Of a stretch of 64,000 nucleotides of DNA, positions 1-9,656 are shown piece by piece (within the stretch, counting starts at the first letter, position 1; each line of letters starts with the position of its first letter). A program made the position numbers and the translations under genes. Under the pieces are notes generated by a model. It was given only the letters and a program-made list of their open reading frames with translations, searched no databases and was not told the origin of the DNA. This stretch comes from Methylobacter sp. (lineage in GTDB: Bacteria > Pseudomonadota > Gammaproteobacteria > Methylococcales > Methylomonadaceae). The stretch spans positions 1 through 64,000 of the forward strand of contig NZ_SCTW01000073.1 in assembly GCF_004322395.1 (NCBI RefSeq), written 5' to 3'.

Positions 1-574
1 TCAATTGATTAAAAATCATGTAGCAGACAAGTTAATATCCTTAGCTTTTAATAATTGCACTGAATATTCAGCGTGTATTATCCCTTATCGATCACAGCAA
101 CTAAACCGCTGATTGAGTTAATGCTGAGTAATTTTATCAGATTAGTTTGGGAGAACGGTGAGCAGGCTTTCGAAATCTGAAACCATTAAAGCGGCTTTAT
201 TCCAGCTTATCGCTTTCATAGTTTACTCATATTGTTCTATAAAATATTTATAAGCATATATTGAAATATAAGCATTTGTATAATATTGACATTCTATACA
301 GCGATAGGTTTTTTCTATATAAATACATTTTTATTGCCTTGTTCTTACGTGCCACTCTATGTAAATCATCTACCTTTTTATTTTATAAATATCATTTTAC
401 CGGTTACAGCTATCAAATCCTTTATAACCGCAATTAATGCTTGAATCCTTTATCAACCGAGCTGCTTTCTTTATACTGTCTAACACAAAATTCAACCTCC
501 GTTGCGGCAGATAAACGAGCTGAATTTTGCCGTTATTTCCCTCCTCTAAATTCAACAATCGAGTGATTTGCACT
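1..574. other. AT-rich upstream region without a recognised gene
   Basis: I see no convincing coding region in these bases. The only longer reading frame is antisense, overlaps the start of the downstream moxR-like gene and resembles no family. The stretch around 230-330 is very rich in A and T, as expected of a promoter region for the operon that starts at 575, but I could not pick out a well-spaced promoter. Confidence 0.5.
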
Positions 575-1531
575 ATGACTATTCTGTCGCCACCTTTTGC
601 ACAAGCACACGCTATCTTGAAAAGGCTTAACATCAATATAGAACAAGTGATGTTTGGGCAGCAGCGCAGCTTGCAGTGGCTGCTGGCGGCGTTCAGTACG
701 GGTGGGCATGTATTGCTGGAGGATGTTCCGGGCACCGGCAAAACCACGTTGGCTAAAGCGCTTGCGGTTTCCTGCGACGCGCAGTTTCAGCGCATTCAAT
801 TTACGCCCGACTTGCTGCCGTCCGACATCATAGGCATCTCGATTTTCGACCCGCAAAAACAAAGTTTTCGCTTTGAACAGGGACCGGTTTTTTGCCACAT
901 TCTGCTGGCGGACGAAATTAACCGCGCATCGCCCAGAACCCAATCGGCTTTACTGGAAGCCATGGCGGAAAGCCAGGTCAGTATCGAACGCCAAGTCAGA
1001 CTGCTGCCCTCGCCTTTTTTTGTTATCGCTACTCAAAACCCGATTGAATTTCACGGCACTTATCCATTGCCGGAAGCGCAGTTGGACCGCTTTGCGATGA
1101 AATTCAGCTTGGGTTATGTTTCCAATGCTCAGGAAGTGGCTATCTTAAACTCTCAAGGCAGACAGCACCCTTTGGATGCGTTAAAAGCCTGTATTACGCT
1201 GGACGAGATGCAGTTTTTGCAAGCCCAAGTTAAGCAAGTGCGGATCAGCGAGGAGCTTAAGCACTACATTGTCGCCCTTGTCGCGGCCACTCGCAGCAAG
1301 CCGGAAATCAAGCTGGGCGCGAGCCCGAGAGCCTCATTAACACTGATGAGAACAGCCCAAGCCTTGGCATTACTGGACGGCTTTGAATTTGTGACTCCCG
1401 ATGTAATTAGAGAACTCGCCGTCCCGGTAATTTCGCATCGTCTTAACGTGGACTCGCAAAGCAAGTTCTCCGGCATTGAAGCGACTACGTTAGTGCAGGA
1501 AATAGTCGACAGCCTCCCGATACCGAGCTAG
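575..1531 (+). CDS. MoxR family AAA+ ATPase
   Basis: This is a 318-residue MoxR-type AAA+ ATPase, a chaperone-like family that usually helps assemble or activate partner complexes. The Walker A motif is visible as GTGKTTLAKAL and the Walker B region as LLADEINRASP, followed by the sensor stretch FVIATQNPIEFHGTYPLPEAQLDRF typical of MoxR proteins in shorter form. I chose ATG 575 over a TTG 48 bases upstream because the family normally starts shortly before the region matching FAQAHAILKRL. It is followed after 3 bases by a DUF58 gene and then by a transglutaminase gene, the classic MoxR-DUF58-transglutaminase operon. Despite the name it need not have anything to do with methanol oxidation. Confidence 0.9.
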   Translation: MTILSPPFAQAHAILKRLNINIEQVMFGQQRSLQWLLAAFSTGGHVLLEDVPGTGKTTLAKALAVSCDAQFQRIQFTPDLLPSDIIGISIFDPQKQSFRFEQGPVFCHILLADEINRASPRTQSALLEAMAESQVSIERQVRLLPSPFFVIATQNPIEFHGTYPLPEAQLDRFAMKFSLGYVSNAQEVAILNSQGRQHPLDALKACITLDEMQFLQAQVKQVRISEELKHYIVALVAATRSKPEIKLGASPRASLTLMRTAQALALLDGFEFVTPDVIRELAVPVISHRLNVDSQSKFSGIEATTLVQEIVDSLPIPS

Positions 1532-1534
1532 ACG

Positions 1535-2866
1535 ATGTGGCAAGGTTTTGCGCTCAGGCAATATCGCAAGGTTTATCATTTCGATAACTGGATGCGGCGG
1601 AATTTTACCTTTACCGGACATCTGGTCGTCGCGTTTATGATCGCCGCTGCGGTGTTCGGCGTGAATACCAAGCAAAGCACCACCTATCAGCTATTTGTAT
1701 TTTTATTGGTATTGCTGATTTTTTCATGGCTGAACAGCCGGTTTAATCGTCTTAAAGTGACATTAACCCGCCAATTGCCGCGTTACGGCATGGTCGGCGA
1801 GCCGCTGCGTTACAGCGTTACGCTGACTAATTTAACGACTAGAACTTATGACCGTCTGGCCTTGTGCGAACAGCTGGCTGAGACCTTGCCCAACCATGCT
1901 CAGTTGAAAAGTTTTTACCAATTGAATAAACAGCCGTGGTTTAAACAAGGCGTAAGCTTTCGACGCTGGCTCCGCTATCTGGCGTACCAACGCGGCGGCG
2001 TGATTGCCGAAACAGTCTTGCCTGATTTGCAACAGGCGCCGCTACAGATAAAAATCAGCTTTACCCCTACCCGGCGCGGCTCCATAATCTTTGCCGACAG
2101 CTATCTGGCTAAACCGGACTTGCTGGGCTTGTTCCGGCGCTTAATCGTGCTGAAAGCACATCAAAGCTGTCTGGTGCTACCCAAACAATATCCGACAAAA
2201 CCGTTAACACTGCCTGGGAAACGCAAATATCAGGCAGGCGGAGTATCGCTGGCAAATTCAGTCGGTAATTCCAGCGAATTCATGTCGCTACGGGATTATC
2301 AGCGTAGCGATCCGCTAAACAGCATACACTGGAAAAGTTTTGCCAAGCACGGCAAGCTGATCGTTAAAGAATATCAGGATGAGTATTTTGTCAGACGCGC
2401 GTTATTGCTGGATACTTTCGTTGGCGATGCCGCGGCTGAACAATTTGAAGCGGCAGTGTCGGTTGCCGCTTCGATTGCAATCGACGAGCGGCAAAACGAA
2501 GCCTTGCTGGATTTAATGTTTGTCGGCCTGCAAACTTATTGTTTTACCGCTGGGCGCGGCGTTGACCAGTTATTGCATTTGCAGGAGATTCTGGCAGCGG
2601 TTCAATCCACTTCCGAAGGTTCGTTTGCCCGGCTACAGCAGGCTGTGTTGGCCCGCGCCGGATTATGCAGCAGCTTGGTTTGCGTGCTGATGCATTGGGA
2701 TGAAGCCCGGCAGGACTTTATCAAACAACTTCTAGCTCACGATTTGCCCGTTGCGGTTTTTTTATTGCATGACGGTTCATTAACCGGACAACAATGCGCC
2801 AATAAACCGGAGCATTTTTATCTACTGGATTATCATCATCTGGCTGAACAACTGGCGGCTTTATGA
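1535..2866 (+). CDS. DUF58 domain-containing membrane protein
   Basis: This 443-residue protein has two hydrophobic segments near the N-terminus (about residues 27-65) and then a soluble part. The DUF58 signature appears as EFMSLRDYQRSDPLNSIHWKSFAKHGKLIVKE (roughly residues 247-278, given here only to locate it). DUF58 proteins are the usual partners of MoxR ATPases and carry a von Willebrand A-like fold; their precise role is not established. The start ATG lies 3 bases after the moxR stop, so the pair is translationally close. The gap to the next operon gene has been invaded by a palindromic element at 2886-3023. Confidence 0.85.
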   Translation: MWQGFALRQYRKVYHFDNWMRRNFTFTGHLVVAFMIAAAVFGVNTKQSTTYQLFVFLLVLLIFSWLNSRFNRLKVTLTRQLPRYGMVGEPLRYSVTLTNLTTRTYDRLALCEQLAETLPNHAQLKSFYQLNKQPWFKQGVSFRRWLRYLAYQRGGVIAETVLPDLQQAPLQIKISFTPTRRGSIIFADSYLAKPDLLGLFRRLIVLKAHQSCLVLPKQYPTKPLTLPGKRKYQAGGVSLANSVGNSSEFMSLRDYQRSDPLNSIHWKSFAKHGKLIVKEYQDEYFVRRALLLDTFVGDAAAEQFEAAVSVAASIAIDERQNEALLDLMFVGLQTYCFTAGRGVDQLLHLQEILAAVQSTSEGSFARLQQAVLARAGLCSSLVCVLMHWDEARQDFIKQLLAHDLPVAVFLLHDGSLTGQQCANKPEHFYLLDYHHLAEQLAAL

Positions 2867-2885
2867 GCTTAGAAAAATTATTTCA

Positions 2886-3023
2886 TCCACGAAAAGCACA
2901 AAAAGCACGAAAATTTTCAAAGCGATACCAAACTGTCGACCACATGGAGGCTGGAGGCACGCCCTCAAAAAATGAATGGCTAATTCAACGGAATATACTG
3001 ATTTATTTCGTGCTTTTCGTGGA
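2886..3023. repeat. Palindromic mini-element E1 with 9-bp-unit arms
   Basis: The left arm reads CACGAAAAG, CACAAAAAG, CACGAAAA in tandem, and the right arm (3006-3023) is its reverse complement, so that TCCACGAAAAGCAC is repeated exactly in inverted orientation about 120 bases apart. The element fills the gap between the DUF58 and transglutaminase genes. It shares its design, though not its exact unit, with elements at 18402-18502, 27348-27425 and 63117-63323. It probably moves or spreads passively, since no gene is inside it. Confidence 0.7.
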
Positions 3024-3041
3024 CAAACTGCGGTTTTCAGG

Positions 3042-5027
3042 ATGAACAGAGACTTGCTATTTTTAAGCTTCGGTTTATTGTCGTGGGGCTGGCTGTCTGA
3101 AACATGGCCGGCGGCTTTTGCACTATTATTTACAGTTGCCGTCAGCCAATACGGCTCGTGGCGTTGGCAGATAAGCCCGCATCAGTTTAATCGTTGCGCC
3201 GATTTATCCGCCCTGCTGGTGATACTGCTGTTAATCGATGTGTATATTTTACAGCCTTCCAGCCAGCCCATTTTTGTACTGTTAAAATGGTTCCCGGTTT
3301 TGTTTGCTCCTGCGTTATTTGCACAGTTATTCAGCAGCAATCAAAAACTGCCTTTAGCTGCCTTATTTTATTCGTTGCGTAAGCAACAGGCCGAACAACC
3401 TCAAGAGACTGACTTTAATCTGCCTTATACAGCGCTTTATAATAGAGAATCTACAGTGGTCCGGCTGCTGAGAGAGATCGATTTTATACAACCTTATGCG
3501 GCATTGACTGTATTGAGCGCGGGGGCTGCCAATGTGCAAACACCCGCTTATTTTATTATTGCCGTAACGCTGTTCACCGGCATTCTCTGGTCGGTCAGGC
3601 CCAAACATAGCCCGGTACTGCTTTGGTTGTTAAGTATCGGTTTGGCTGTTGTTGTGAGCCATTTCGGTTATCACGGTTTAAGTCAGTTAAACGCATTAGT
3701 CGAAGAACAATCGGTTAAATGGCTAAGCGGCTGGCAAACCGACCCCTTTAAAAGCCAAACCTCTATCGGCGATATAGGTGAATTAAAGTTATCCGACAAA
3801 ATCGAATTCCGAGTAAAAGCCGATAATCCGCTACTGCTGCATCAAGCCAGTTACGATATTTATTTGGAACACAGCTGGACGGCTTCCAAGCGTGTATTTA
3901 CGGCTGAAAGCTTAATATCTCCAGTCGAAAACCGCGAACTGAAACGGCTGGAGATCCTGCAACAGCTTAACCGGGAAGCTGTATTGGCATTGCCGGACGG
4001 CACGGTAAAAATAACAGGACTTGATAATGCTTATCTGCAATATACCGAACTGGGCTCGGTAAAAGCGAGCCTGCCGCCAAGGTTCGCCCGTTATCAGGTG
4101 TTTTATTCCGGTCAACGAGTCGGCATGGCCGGCAAATATGATCTGCAAATCCCGAAGCAGCATCTCGATTGGCTGCAACAGTTTAGCGGCGAATTAAAAC
4201 TGGCAGGGCAACGCCCCGAAGCCGTCGCCGAACGCATCAAAACGTATTTTCAGAATAATTTTTTTTACAGCCTTTATCTAGGCGCAGAAACCGATGCCGA
4301 TATGGCGCTAAAGGAATTCATGCTTAAACGCAAAGCCGGCCATTGCGAATATTTTGCCGCCGCCACCGTATTATTACTCAGGCAGGCGGGAATACCCGCA
4401 CGTTTGGCCAACGGCTACGCTGTCGATGAATATGACAGTCGGCAAGGTTTATATATTGTTCGCCGCCGCCATGCTCATGCTTGGGCGATTGCCTATATTA
4501 ACGGCGTTTGGCAGGCAGTCGATTCCACACCGTCGCAATGGCTAGATATGGAAAAAGAACATGCCGGCCTGTGGCAGCCGCTTGTCGATGGATGGTCTAA
4601 TTACCTATTTCATTTTAGGCAATGGCAACTTCAACAAACCCAACAACAGAACGCCGAATTGGGGCTGCTTGCCGCCTTATTGTTGGCGATTTATTTAGCG
4701 TGGCGAATTTATTCCACAAAGAAAAAACCATGTCGGAGTGTACAAACTGCAAAAACAGTCGAACCTAAGCCCGATTATCAGGGACTGGATTCCGAGTTTT
4801 ATCTTATCGAGCAATGCTTGCAAAATACCGCTCAGGCACGGCACTATAACGAAAGCATTCAGCAATGGGTCGAACGTTTGCAAATACCGATGTTAAATCG
4901 GCTTTATAAACTGCATTATCAGTTGCGTTTTGACCCTATGGGACTCTCCATCGAACAAAGACAATTGTTACAACACCAAGCAACAGGGTGGGCGGATGAT
5001 TTCCGAAACAATGCAGCCAAGCACTAA
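3042..5027 (+). CDS. DUF3488 and transglutaminase-like domain protein
   Basis: This protein of about 661 residues begins with a hydrophobic block of several membrane segments (roughly residues 5-215), continues with a periplasmic region, and has a transglutaminase-like domain around residues 390-510. The catalytic cysteine lies in KAGHCEYFAAATVLLLR and the histidine in RRRHAHAWAIAYI; the aspartate of AVDSTPSQW completes the triad. Another membrane span follows (LGLLAALLLAIYLAW) and a cytoplasmic tail. It is the third member of the MoxR-DUF58 operon. I prefer ATG 3042 because the in-frame ATG 2976 lies inside the inserted palindromic element. Confidence 0.85.
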   Translation: MNRDLLFLSFGLLSWGWLSETWPAAFALLFTVAVSQYGSWRWQISPHQFNRCADLSALLVILLLIDVYILQPSSQPIFVLLKWFPVLFAPALFAQLFSSNQKLPLAALFYSLRKQQAEQPQETDFNLPYTALYNRESTVVRLLREIDFIQPYAALTVLSAGAANVQTPAYFIIAVTLFTGILWSVRPKHSPVLLWLLSIGLAVVVSHFGYHGLSQLNALVEEQSVKWLSGWQTDPFKSQTSIGDIGELKLSDKIEFRVKADNPLLLHQASYDIYLEHSWTASKRVFTAESLISPVENRELKRLEILQQLNREAVLALPDGTVKITGLDNAYLQYTELGSVKASLPPRFARYQVFYSGQRVGMAGKYDLQIPKQHLDWLQQFSGELKLAGQRPEAVAERIKTYFQNNFFYSLYLGAETDADMALKEFMLKRKAGHCEYFAAATVLLLRQAGIPARLANGYAVDEYDSRQGLYIVRRRHAHAWAIAYINGVWQAVDSTPSQWLDMEKEHAGLWQPLVDGWSNYLFHFRQWQLQQTQQQNAELGLLAALLLAIYLAWRIYSTKKKPCRSVQTAKTVEPKPDYQGLDSEFYLIEQCLQNTAQARHYNESIQQWVERLQIPMLNRLYKLHYQLRFDPMGLSIEQRQLLQHQATGWADDFRNNAAKH

Positions 5028-5092
5028 CACTATTGTTGGGCACACTCTATGTACCTTAAACTAAATATATCTTGAACTTATAACAGCATTTT

Positions 5093-5794
5093 ATGGCCTC
5101 TGTTCCTTTACTAGTTACCGCCCCGCATCCTTGCAGCTATTTGGAACGAGAGCTGGCACAATCCGCATTTGTTGCTCCCTCGTTTGGACTTAATACCGCT
5201 ATTTACTCGCAGCTTATTGCCCATGGTTTCAGGCGTAGCGGAGATGAAGTTTATCGCCCTCATTGTGCGCAATGTTCGCAATGCGTTCCGGTACGCTTGC
5301 CCGTTGCACAATTTAAACCCAACCGTAACCAAAAGCGTTGCTTGCAAAAAAATCAGCAAACCGCAGCAATAATCAAACCCGCAGTCTTTGAACAAGCCCA
5401 TTACGATCTTTATCTGCGCTACCAAAATCACCGCCATGCCGAAGGCAATATGGCAAAATCCAGCCCCGACGAATACATCAGATTTTTAGGCAGTTCATGG
5501 TGCGACACCCGATTTATAGAATTTTTCGTTGCCGATGAAATTGCCGCTGTGGCAATTGTAGACTGCGTTGATGACGGCCTGTCCGCCGTTTATACCTTCT
5601 TTGACCCCAAGTTTTCAAGCTACAGCCCCGGCGTTTATGCGGTGCTTTGGCAAATATACTATGCGCAAAAACAAGGCTTGGAATGGCTGTATCTGGGTTT
5701 TTGGATTGCCGATTGCCCAAAAATGAACTACAAAGACCAATACCAACCTCTGCATGGCTTTATTGACCAACAGTGGGACTTTTTAAAAAAATAA
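5093..5794 (+). CDS. bpt: Aspartate/glutamate leucyltransferase
   Basis: The 233-residue protein matches the Bpt/Ate1 family, which transfers an amino acid (leucine in the Bpt branch) from charged tRNA to proteins with an N-terminal acidic residue and so marks them for ClpS/ClpAP degradation. Family signatures are visible: YLxxxxAQSAFVAPS near the N-terminus, the cysteine-rich YRPHCAQCSQCVPVRLPV, KRCLQKN, and the C-terminal YLGFWIADCPKMNYKDQY. The length is normal for the family. In other proteobacteria the gene often sits near aat or infA, which is not the case here; it follows the transglutaminase gene after 65 bases and may be co-transcribed. Confidence 0.93.
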   Translation: MASVPLLVTAPHPCSYLERELAQSAFVAPSFGLNTAIYSQLIAHGFRRSGDEVYRPHCAQCSQCVPVRLPVAQFKPNRNQKRCLQKNQQTAAIIKPAVFEQAHYDLYLRYQNHRHAEGNMAKSSPDEYIRFLGSSWCDTRFIEFFVADEIAAVAIVDCVDDGLSAVYTFFDPKFSSYSPGVYAVLWQIYYAQKQGLEWLYLGFWIADCPKMNYKDQYQPLHGFIDQQWDFLKK

Positions 5795-5975
5795 GAAATA
5801 CCGCATCGCAGTCAGACTCTCTTTGCAATTACTGATGAGTTGGTTATGATGAAATCGGTAGGTCGGGACAGATAACCCGGCACAGACGCTAGCATTCGGC
5901 TATTTACTAAATTTCCAAAAAAATAACAGCTACTTAATTTTACCTAGCAATAATATTGAAGAAGGATGAACATCA

Positions 5976-6236
5976 ATGACTAAGCTAAAAAATGAGCCCC
6001 AGCTGCTAAAAAAAGCTATCGAGGTTGCTGAAAATTACGCGAAAAATCGCGGTTACTCAGGATTTTCCTCGACAGATTCGGCAAAGGATAAGGTTGAATG
6101 CCTTTACCGCCTGCTGGTCAATGACCAGCTCATTCAGCCGCTGGCGATTGATCAGGAAAACGGGATTAATATGAAACATAAGTTAGCGTTATGGATAGCG
6201 CGGCAATTGCCGAAAGATCATCCTCTGTTGAAATAA
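5976..6236 (+). CDS. DUF5062 family small protein
   Basis: This is an 86-residue acidic-basic cytoplasmic protein without signal or membrane segment. The pattern KNEPQLLKKAIEVAENYAK near the start and MKHKLALWIARQLPKDHPLL at the end matches the DUF5062 family of marine and freshwater gammaproteobacteria, whose function is unknown. A good ribosome-binding site, GAAGGA, lies about 7 bases before the ATG. The 180 bases upstream hold no gene. It ends 23 bases before the oxidoreductase start and may share its transcript. Confidence 0.7.
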   Translation: MTKLKNEPQLLKKAIEVAENYAKNRGYSGFSSTDSAKDKVECLYRLLVNDQLIQPLAIDQENGINMKHKLALWIARQLPKDHPLLK

Positions 6237-6259
6237 TCCATTTATTCAAGGTAAAGCTC

Positions 6260-7273
6260 ATGACTATCAAAACAAAACTTCGCTGGGGTATTTTAGGCGC
6301 GGCCCGTATCAACGAGCGTCTGATGCCTGCCATTATCGAAGCGTCCAATTCCGAGCTGGTTGCGATAGCCAGTCGTCGCCCCGGCGCTGCGGCGCAAACG
6401 CTGAACCAATATGCGCCGGACCAGCAGCGGGTACGCACCTATGACAACCTTGAAGCGTTACTCGACGATCCGGAAGTCGATGCCGTATACCTGCCGCTTG
6501 CCAATCACGAACACGCCGAGTGGACGCTCCGCGCCATCGAACATGGCAAACACGTACTGTGCGAAAAGCCTATGGCGCTGACTGTAGCTGACATAGAAGC
6601 CATTCAAGCCGCCGCACATCGGCATAAAGTTACTGTTATGGAAGGCTTTATGTACCGTTTCCACCCGCAGCATGCAAGAGTGCAGGAATTGATTAACTCG
6701 GGAGTAGTTGGCGAAATCAGGTCGGTGCGATCCAGTTATTCTTTCATGATGCGGCCTGCGCGCTTATATCGCTTAGCGGAAAGCGTCGAAAACGGCGGCG
6801 GCGCAATGTGGGATATCGGTTGTTATGCGATTCATTCGGCGCGGATGTTTTTCGACGAGCCCGCTGCCTCCGTTACAGCCATAGCCAAATATATCGAAAG
6901 CGGCGCCGATATTGCGACCAGCGGCATTATCGATTTCGGTGACGGAAAATACGCGCATTTCGATTTCAGCTTTGAACGCGCAAGGCGCTGTGAATACGAA
7001 ATCATCGGCACCTTAGGCGGCATTAAATGCCATAACGTCTGGTGTATGCCCGGCGATATACCGGTGATTTCATGGTGGACCGAAGCGGGTGAGCCAGTTG
7101 AAGAACGGCTGCTTGCAGCCAGTCACTTCCGGCTGGAAATCGAGCATTTCAGCGATTGCATATTAAACGGCAATGCCCCCGCGCTGTCGCTGGACGATGC
7201 AAAAGCCAATTGCCAAATCATCGTTGCTGCCTTGCAATCTGCAGCGACTGGGCAACGGATCAAGCTGGGCTAG
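6260..7273 (+). CDS. Gfo/Idh/MocA family NAD(P)-dependent oxidoreductase
   Basis: The 337-residue protein begins with a Rossmann fold, LRWGILGAARINERLMP, and contains the family hallmark EHGKHVLCEKPMAL around residue 95, where the lysine of EKP is the catalytic residue. The C-terminal domain with SVRSSYSFMM and GGGAMWDIGCYAIHSARMFF is typical of the glucose-fructose oxidoreductase and dihydrodiol dehydrogenase branch. The substrate, presumably a sugar or inositol, cannot be read from the sequence. I chose ATG 6260, which has AAGG upstream and begins directly before the nucleotide-binding fold, instead of an earlier in-frame ATG that lies inside the DUF5062 gene. Confidence 0.88.
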   Translation: MTIKTKLRWGILGAARINERLMPAIIEASNSELVAIASRRPGAAAQTLNQYAPDQQRVRTYDNLEALLDDPEVDAVYLPLANHEHAEWTLRAIEHGKHVLCEKPMALTVADIEAIQAAAHRHKVTVMEGFMYRFHPQHARVQELINSGVVGEIRSVRSSYSFMMRPARLYRLAESVENGGGAMWDIGCYAIHSARMFFDEPAASVTAIAKYIESGADIATSGIIDFGDGKYAHFDFSFERARRCEYEIIGTLGGIKCHNVWCMPGDIPVISWWTEAGEPVEERLLAASHFRLEIEHFSDCILNGNAPALSLDDAKANCQIIVAALQSAATGQRIKLG

Positions 7274-7459
7274 ACCAATACCTGAGGGCCATATCGATTT
7301 GATTTTTCACTCGTTTGGAAAGCTTGCCATTGCAGAACAAGTACGAAGATGTTTGACTGCTAATAAAATGTTGCGCATGGTAATTTATAAGTCATTAGTT
7401 TATTGTACGGAAGACTTTATCAGATATGCCTACTAAATATTTACCAAAAAGGGTTAAAA

Positions 7460-7645
7460 ATGAAATTAAAAATTGTATTTTTATTAGTCACAACCATTAT
7501 TTTACAAGGGTGCGTATTAACAAAAATTGCTTCCGTACCCATGCGTTTAGGCGGAGCGGTTGTATCAATCGTGCCGGGAGTTGGCAATACTGCTCATGAT
7601 GCCATCGATAAAGCGGCTGATGGCGTGGATGATATTCCCATTTAA
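7460..7645 (+). CDS. Small lipoprotein
   Basis: This 61-residue protein starts with a lipoprotein signal, MKLKIVFLLVTTIILQGC, so that cysteine 18 would be lipidated and the mature part anchored in a membrane facing the periplasm. The mature part is rich in glycine and ends in acidic residues. AAAAAGGG upstream can serve as ribosome-binding site. It resembles short uncharacterised lipoproteins (NF038104/DUF6726 type) found widely in gammaproteobacteria. No function is known. Confidence 0.7.
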   Translation: MKLKIVFLLVTTIILQGCVLTKIASVPMRLGGAVVSIVPGVGNTAHDAIDKAADGVDDIPI

Positions 7646-7742
7646 ATGCTGAATACTTTGATGATTTTTTGCAATATCAGTGGGTTGCCGGAAAGCAGGC
7701 AACCCAACCATACGTGCTTAAGCGAAAACCTAATAAAATAAT

Positions 7743-9365
7743 CTACGGTTTCAAAACAGCACTAAGCCCAGGATTGGCCAACAGTGCCTGGCAGGAAAGA
7801 AAACCTATGTTTTGGCCTTTGAAAGGATAACGGCTACTGATTAGCGGCAGAGGCAAGGCCTCGGCATCTTGATAGGTCACTATGATATAACCGGACTGAT
7901 GATGCTCGGCCCAATTATATAAATCGGTAAAATTTGATATGGCGTCAATTGGCTGTTTAAGACGCCCGGCAAAATGATATTGACCGTGATATTTGCTGCC
8001 GTAATAAGCAATCGCTCTGTTTTCATCCATTAAAGCGGCAATCGCCTGAGCGGCTGGCTTGGTATCGTAGCGGTCGGCTTTAACTTCAAAAAAACCGCTT
8101 GAAATCGTTATGCTTGCGATAATCGAAGCTATGCAAACATAAAGAACCGAATCCTGAGCCCGCTTTGCCTTGTTTACGCCCAAAACCACTGCACTAATAG
8201 TCAGCAGACCTCCCCACATAGGCGAGATTAACGATAATTCAGTCCGCCAATGATAAGCATCATTGAACCAAGGCAACAACATTAATGCCACACCCAGCAA
8301 TCCGAAAACCGTCATCACAACAATGTGGGCTCGCTGCCAGCGCTCTGGTTCGGTTATCTCATCTATGACTCTTGCCAATATCAAGCCCAAGGCCGGAACC
8401 AAAGGTAATAAGTAATGGATGCGCTTACCGCTGACCAGCGAAAATGCGACAAAAACAGGTATCGCCCAAGCCAAGCAAAAACGGATGCCCAAATCTTGAT
8501 GCGGGAATTTATATAATCCAATCCATAGAGGCTTCCAAAGCAGCCACGGTAACAACAATAATGGTAAAATTTCTAAATACCACCACCATGGCAACCGGTG
8601 CGCAAAAGACTGGACTAACCGTCCGCTGGTCTGCCCGAGAAAAATCGCTTTTCTATACACCTCACCACCGGCAATCCCGGCCGGTATTGCCCAGCATAAG
8701 GCGATGGCAGCCCCGATTAAAATGGCGGCAATCAAGCCTAAATACCAATGCTTCCAGCGGAAATCGGATGTTTTCAGCCACCAGGGCGCCAACAGCGCGA
8801 CAGGCAAAATATGCAACAAGATCACCGGGCCTTTGCTAAGAACACCGCCGCCTATGGCTATCCCTAACAGCGTCCAGTATTTTAAAGACAAGCCCGAGCC
8901 GACAAGTTTTAACAGGCTGTAAATGCCCAGCAACGCGAAAAACGCCAGCATCATATCGAACATTGTCAACGTGCTGTAGATCATCCAGAAAAACGATCCC
9001 AACAACAGTAACGGCGTAAGCGTTTCGACCTGTTTGCGTTCAGGCCATAAAGTAGAAGCCACTGCGCCCGATAAATACAATGTCGCCAGCGAAAAAAGCG
9101 GTGAAATCAGGCGTAACGACCAATCGTTAACCCCAAGCATCCACCAACTTAGTTGCATCAACCAGAATAACAACGGGGGTTTATGACTGTAGGTCTCCCC
9201 ATTTAAATAGGGAACGAGAAAATCGTTTCTAAGCCACATTTCCCATGCAACAGCTGCATACCGGGTTTCATCGATAGGAAATAACGGCCGAATATAAAGA
9301 CTAACGGTAACTAAAACGCCCCAAAGGAAAAAAATCCAAAGCCTGCCAGACAGCAATTGATACAT
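7743..9365 (-). CDS. ArnT-like glycosyltransferase family 39 membrane protein
   Basis: The 540-residue protein has about 12 hydrophobic segments and the PMT/ArnT signature at its N-terminus: the acidic pair in LFPIDETRYAAVAWEMW and the later YSHKPPLLFWLM. Members transfer a sugar from a polyprenyl-phosphate carrier to lipid A or a protein on the periplasmic side. It is 7 bases downstream of a LAB_N-type gene, which follows a family-2 glycosyltransferase. The three form a common module in which the family-2 enzyme makes polyprenyl-phosphate sugar and this enzyme uses it. The acceptor is not known from sequence. Confidence 0.85.
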   Translation of the reverse strand: MYQLLSGRLWIFFLWGVLVTVSLYIRPLFPIDETRYAAVAWEMWLRNDFLVPYLNGETYSHKPPLLFWLMQLSWWMLGVNDWSLRLISPLFSLATLYLSGAVASTLWPERKQVETLTPLLLLGSFFWMIYSTLTMFDMMLAFFALLGIYSLLKLVGSGLSLKYWTLLGIAIGGGVLSKGPVILLHILPVALLAPWWLKTSDFRWKHWYLGLIAAILIGAAIALCWAIPAGIAGGEVYRKAIFLGQTSGRLVQSFAHRLPWWWYLEILPLLLLPWLLWKPLWIGLYKFPHQDLGIRFCLAWAIPVFVAFSLVSGKRIHYLLPLVPALGLILARVIDEITEPERWQRAHIVVMTVFGLLGVALMLLPWFNDAYHWRTELSLISPMWGGLLTISAVVLGVNKAKRAQDSVLYVCIASIIASITISSGFFEVKADRYDTKPAAQAIAALMDENRAIAYYGSKYHGQYHFAGRLKQPIDAISNFTDLYNWAEHHQSGYIIVTYQDAEALPLPLISSRYPFKGQNIGFLSCQALLANPGLSAVLKP

Positions 9366-9371
9366 GAGAAG

Positions 9372-9656
9372 TTATTCAAGATTTAAGTTTTTACGCTCGT
9401 GAACCACAAAATACAGGTTTCGAAAATAAATAAACAGTCCGGTCAGTTGCCCTACAATAAAAACCGGATCTTGCCGATAAACCGCATAAGCCAGCAAGGT
9501 AACGCCACCGCCGATACTGAAATACCAAAAAGCGATAGGAAATACGCTTTTTTTCTCACGCTCACTTTTAATCCATTGCACGATAAATCGAGCTGAAAAT
9601 AACCCCTGCCCCAGAAAACCTATAATCAGCCAAATTGTTTCTTTATCCACGTTCAA
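9372..9656 (-). CDS. Lipid-A-disaccharide synthase N-terminal-like (LAB_N) membrane protein
   Basis: This 94-residue protein has three hydrophobic segments and matches the LAB_N domain: IGFLGQGLFSARFIVQWIKSEREKKSVFP followed by FWYFSIGGGVTLLAYA. Such stand-alone proteins are thought to assist sugar-lipid handling or flipping, but the role is not proven. Its first bases overlap the end of the family-2 glycosyltransferase gene by 14 bases, so translation is coupled, and the ArnT-like gene follows after 6 bases. Confidence 0.85.
   Translation of the reverse strand: MNVDKETIWLIIGFLGQGLFSARFIVQWIKSEREKKSVFPIAFWYFSIGGGVTLLAYAVYRQDPVFIVGQLTGLFIYFRNLYFVVHERKNLNLE

Noticed and set aside
286..321. Promoter TTGACA with TATATA upstream of moxR
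   Set aside because: The spacing of 24 bases is too long for a sigma-70 promoter.
575..1531. Methanol dehydrogenase accessory role for the moxR-like gene
   Set aside because: The neighbours are DUF58 and transglutaminase genes, not mxa genes, so it belongs to the general MoxR operon type.
2863..3045. Short frame between the DUF58 and transglutaminase genes
   Set aside because: It runs through palindromic element E1 and encodes only the translated repeat; no family or conserved start.
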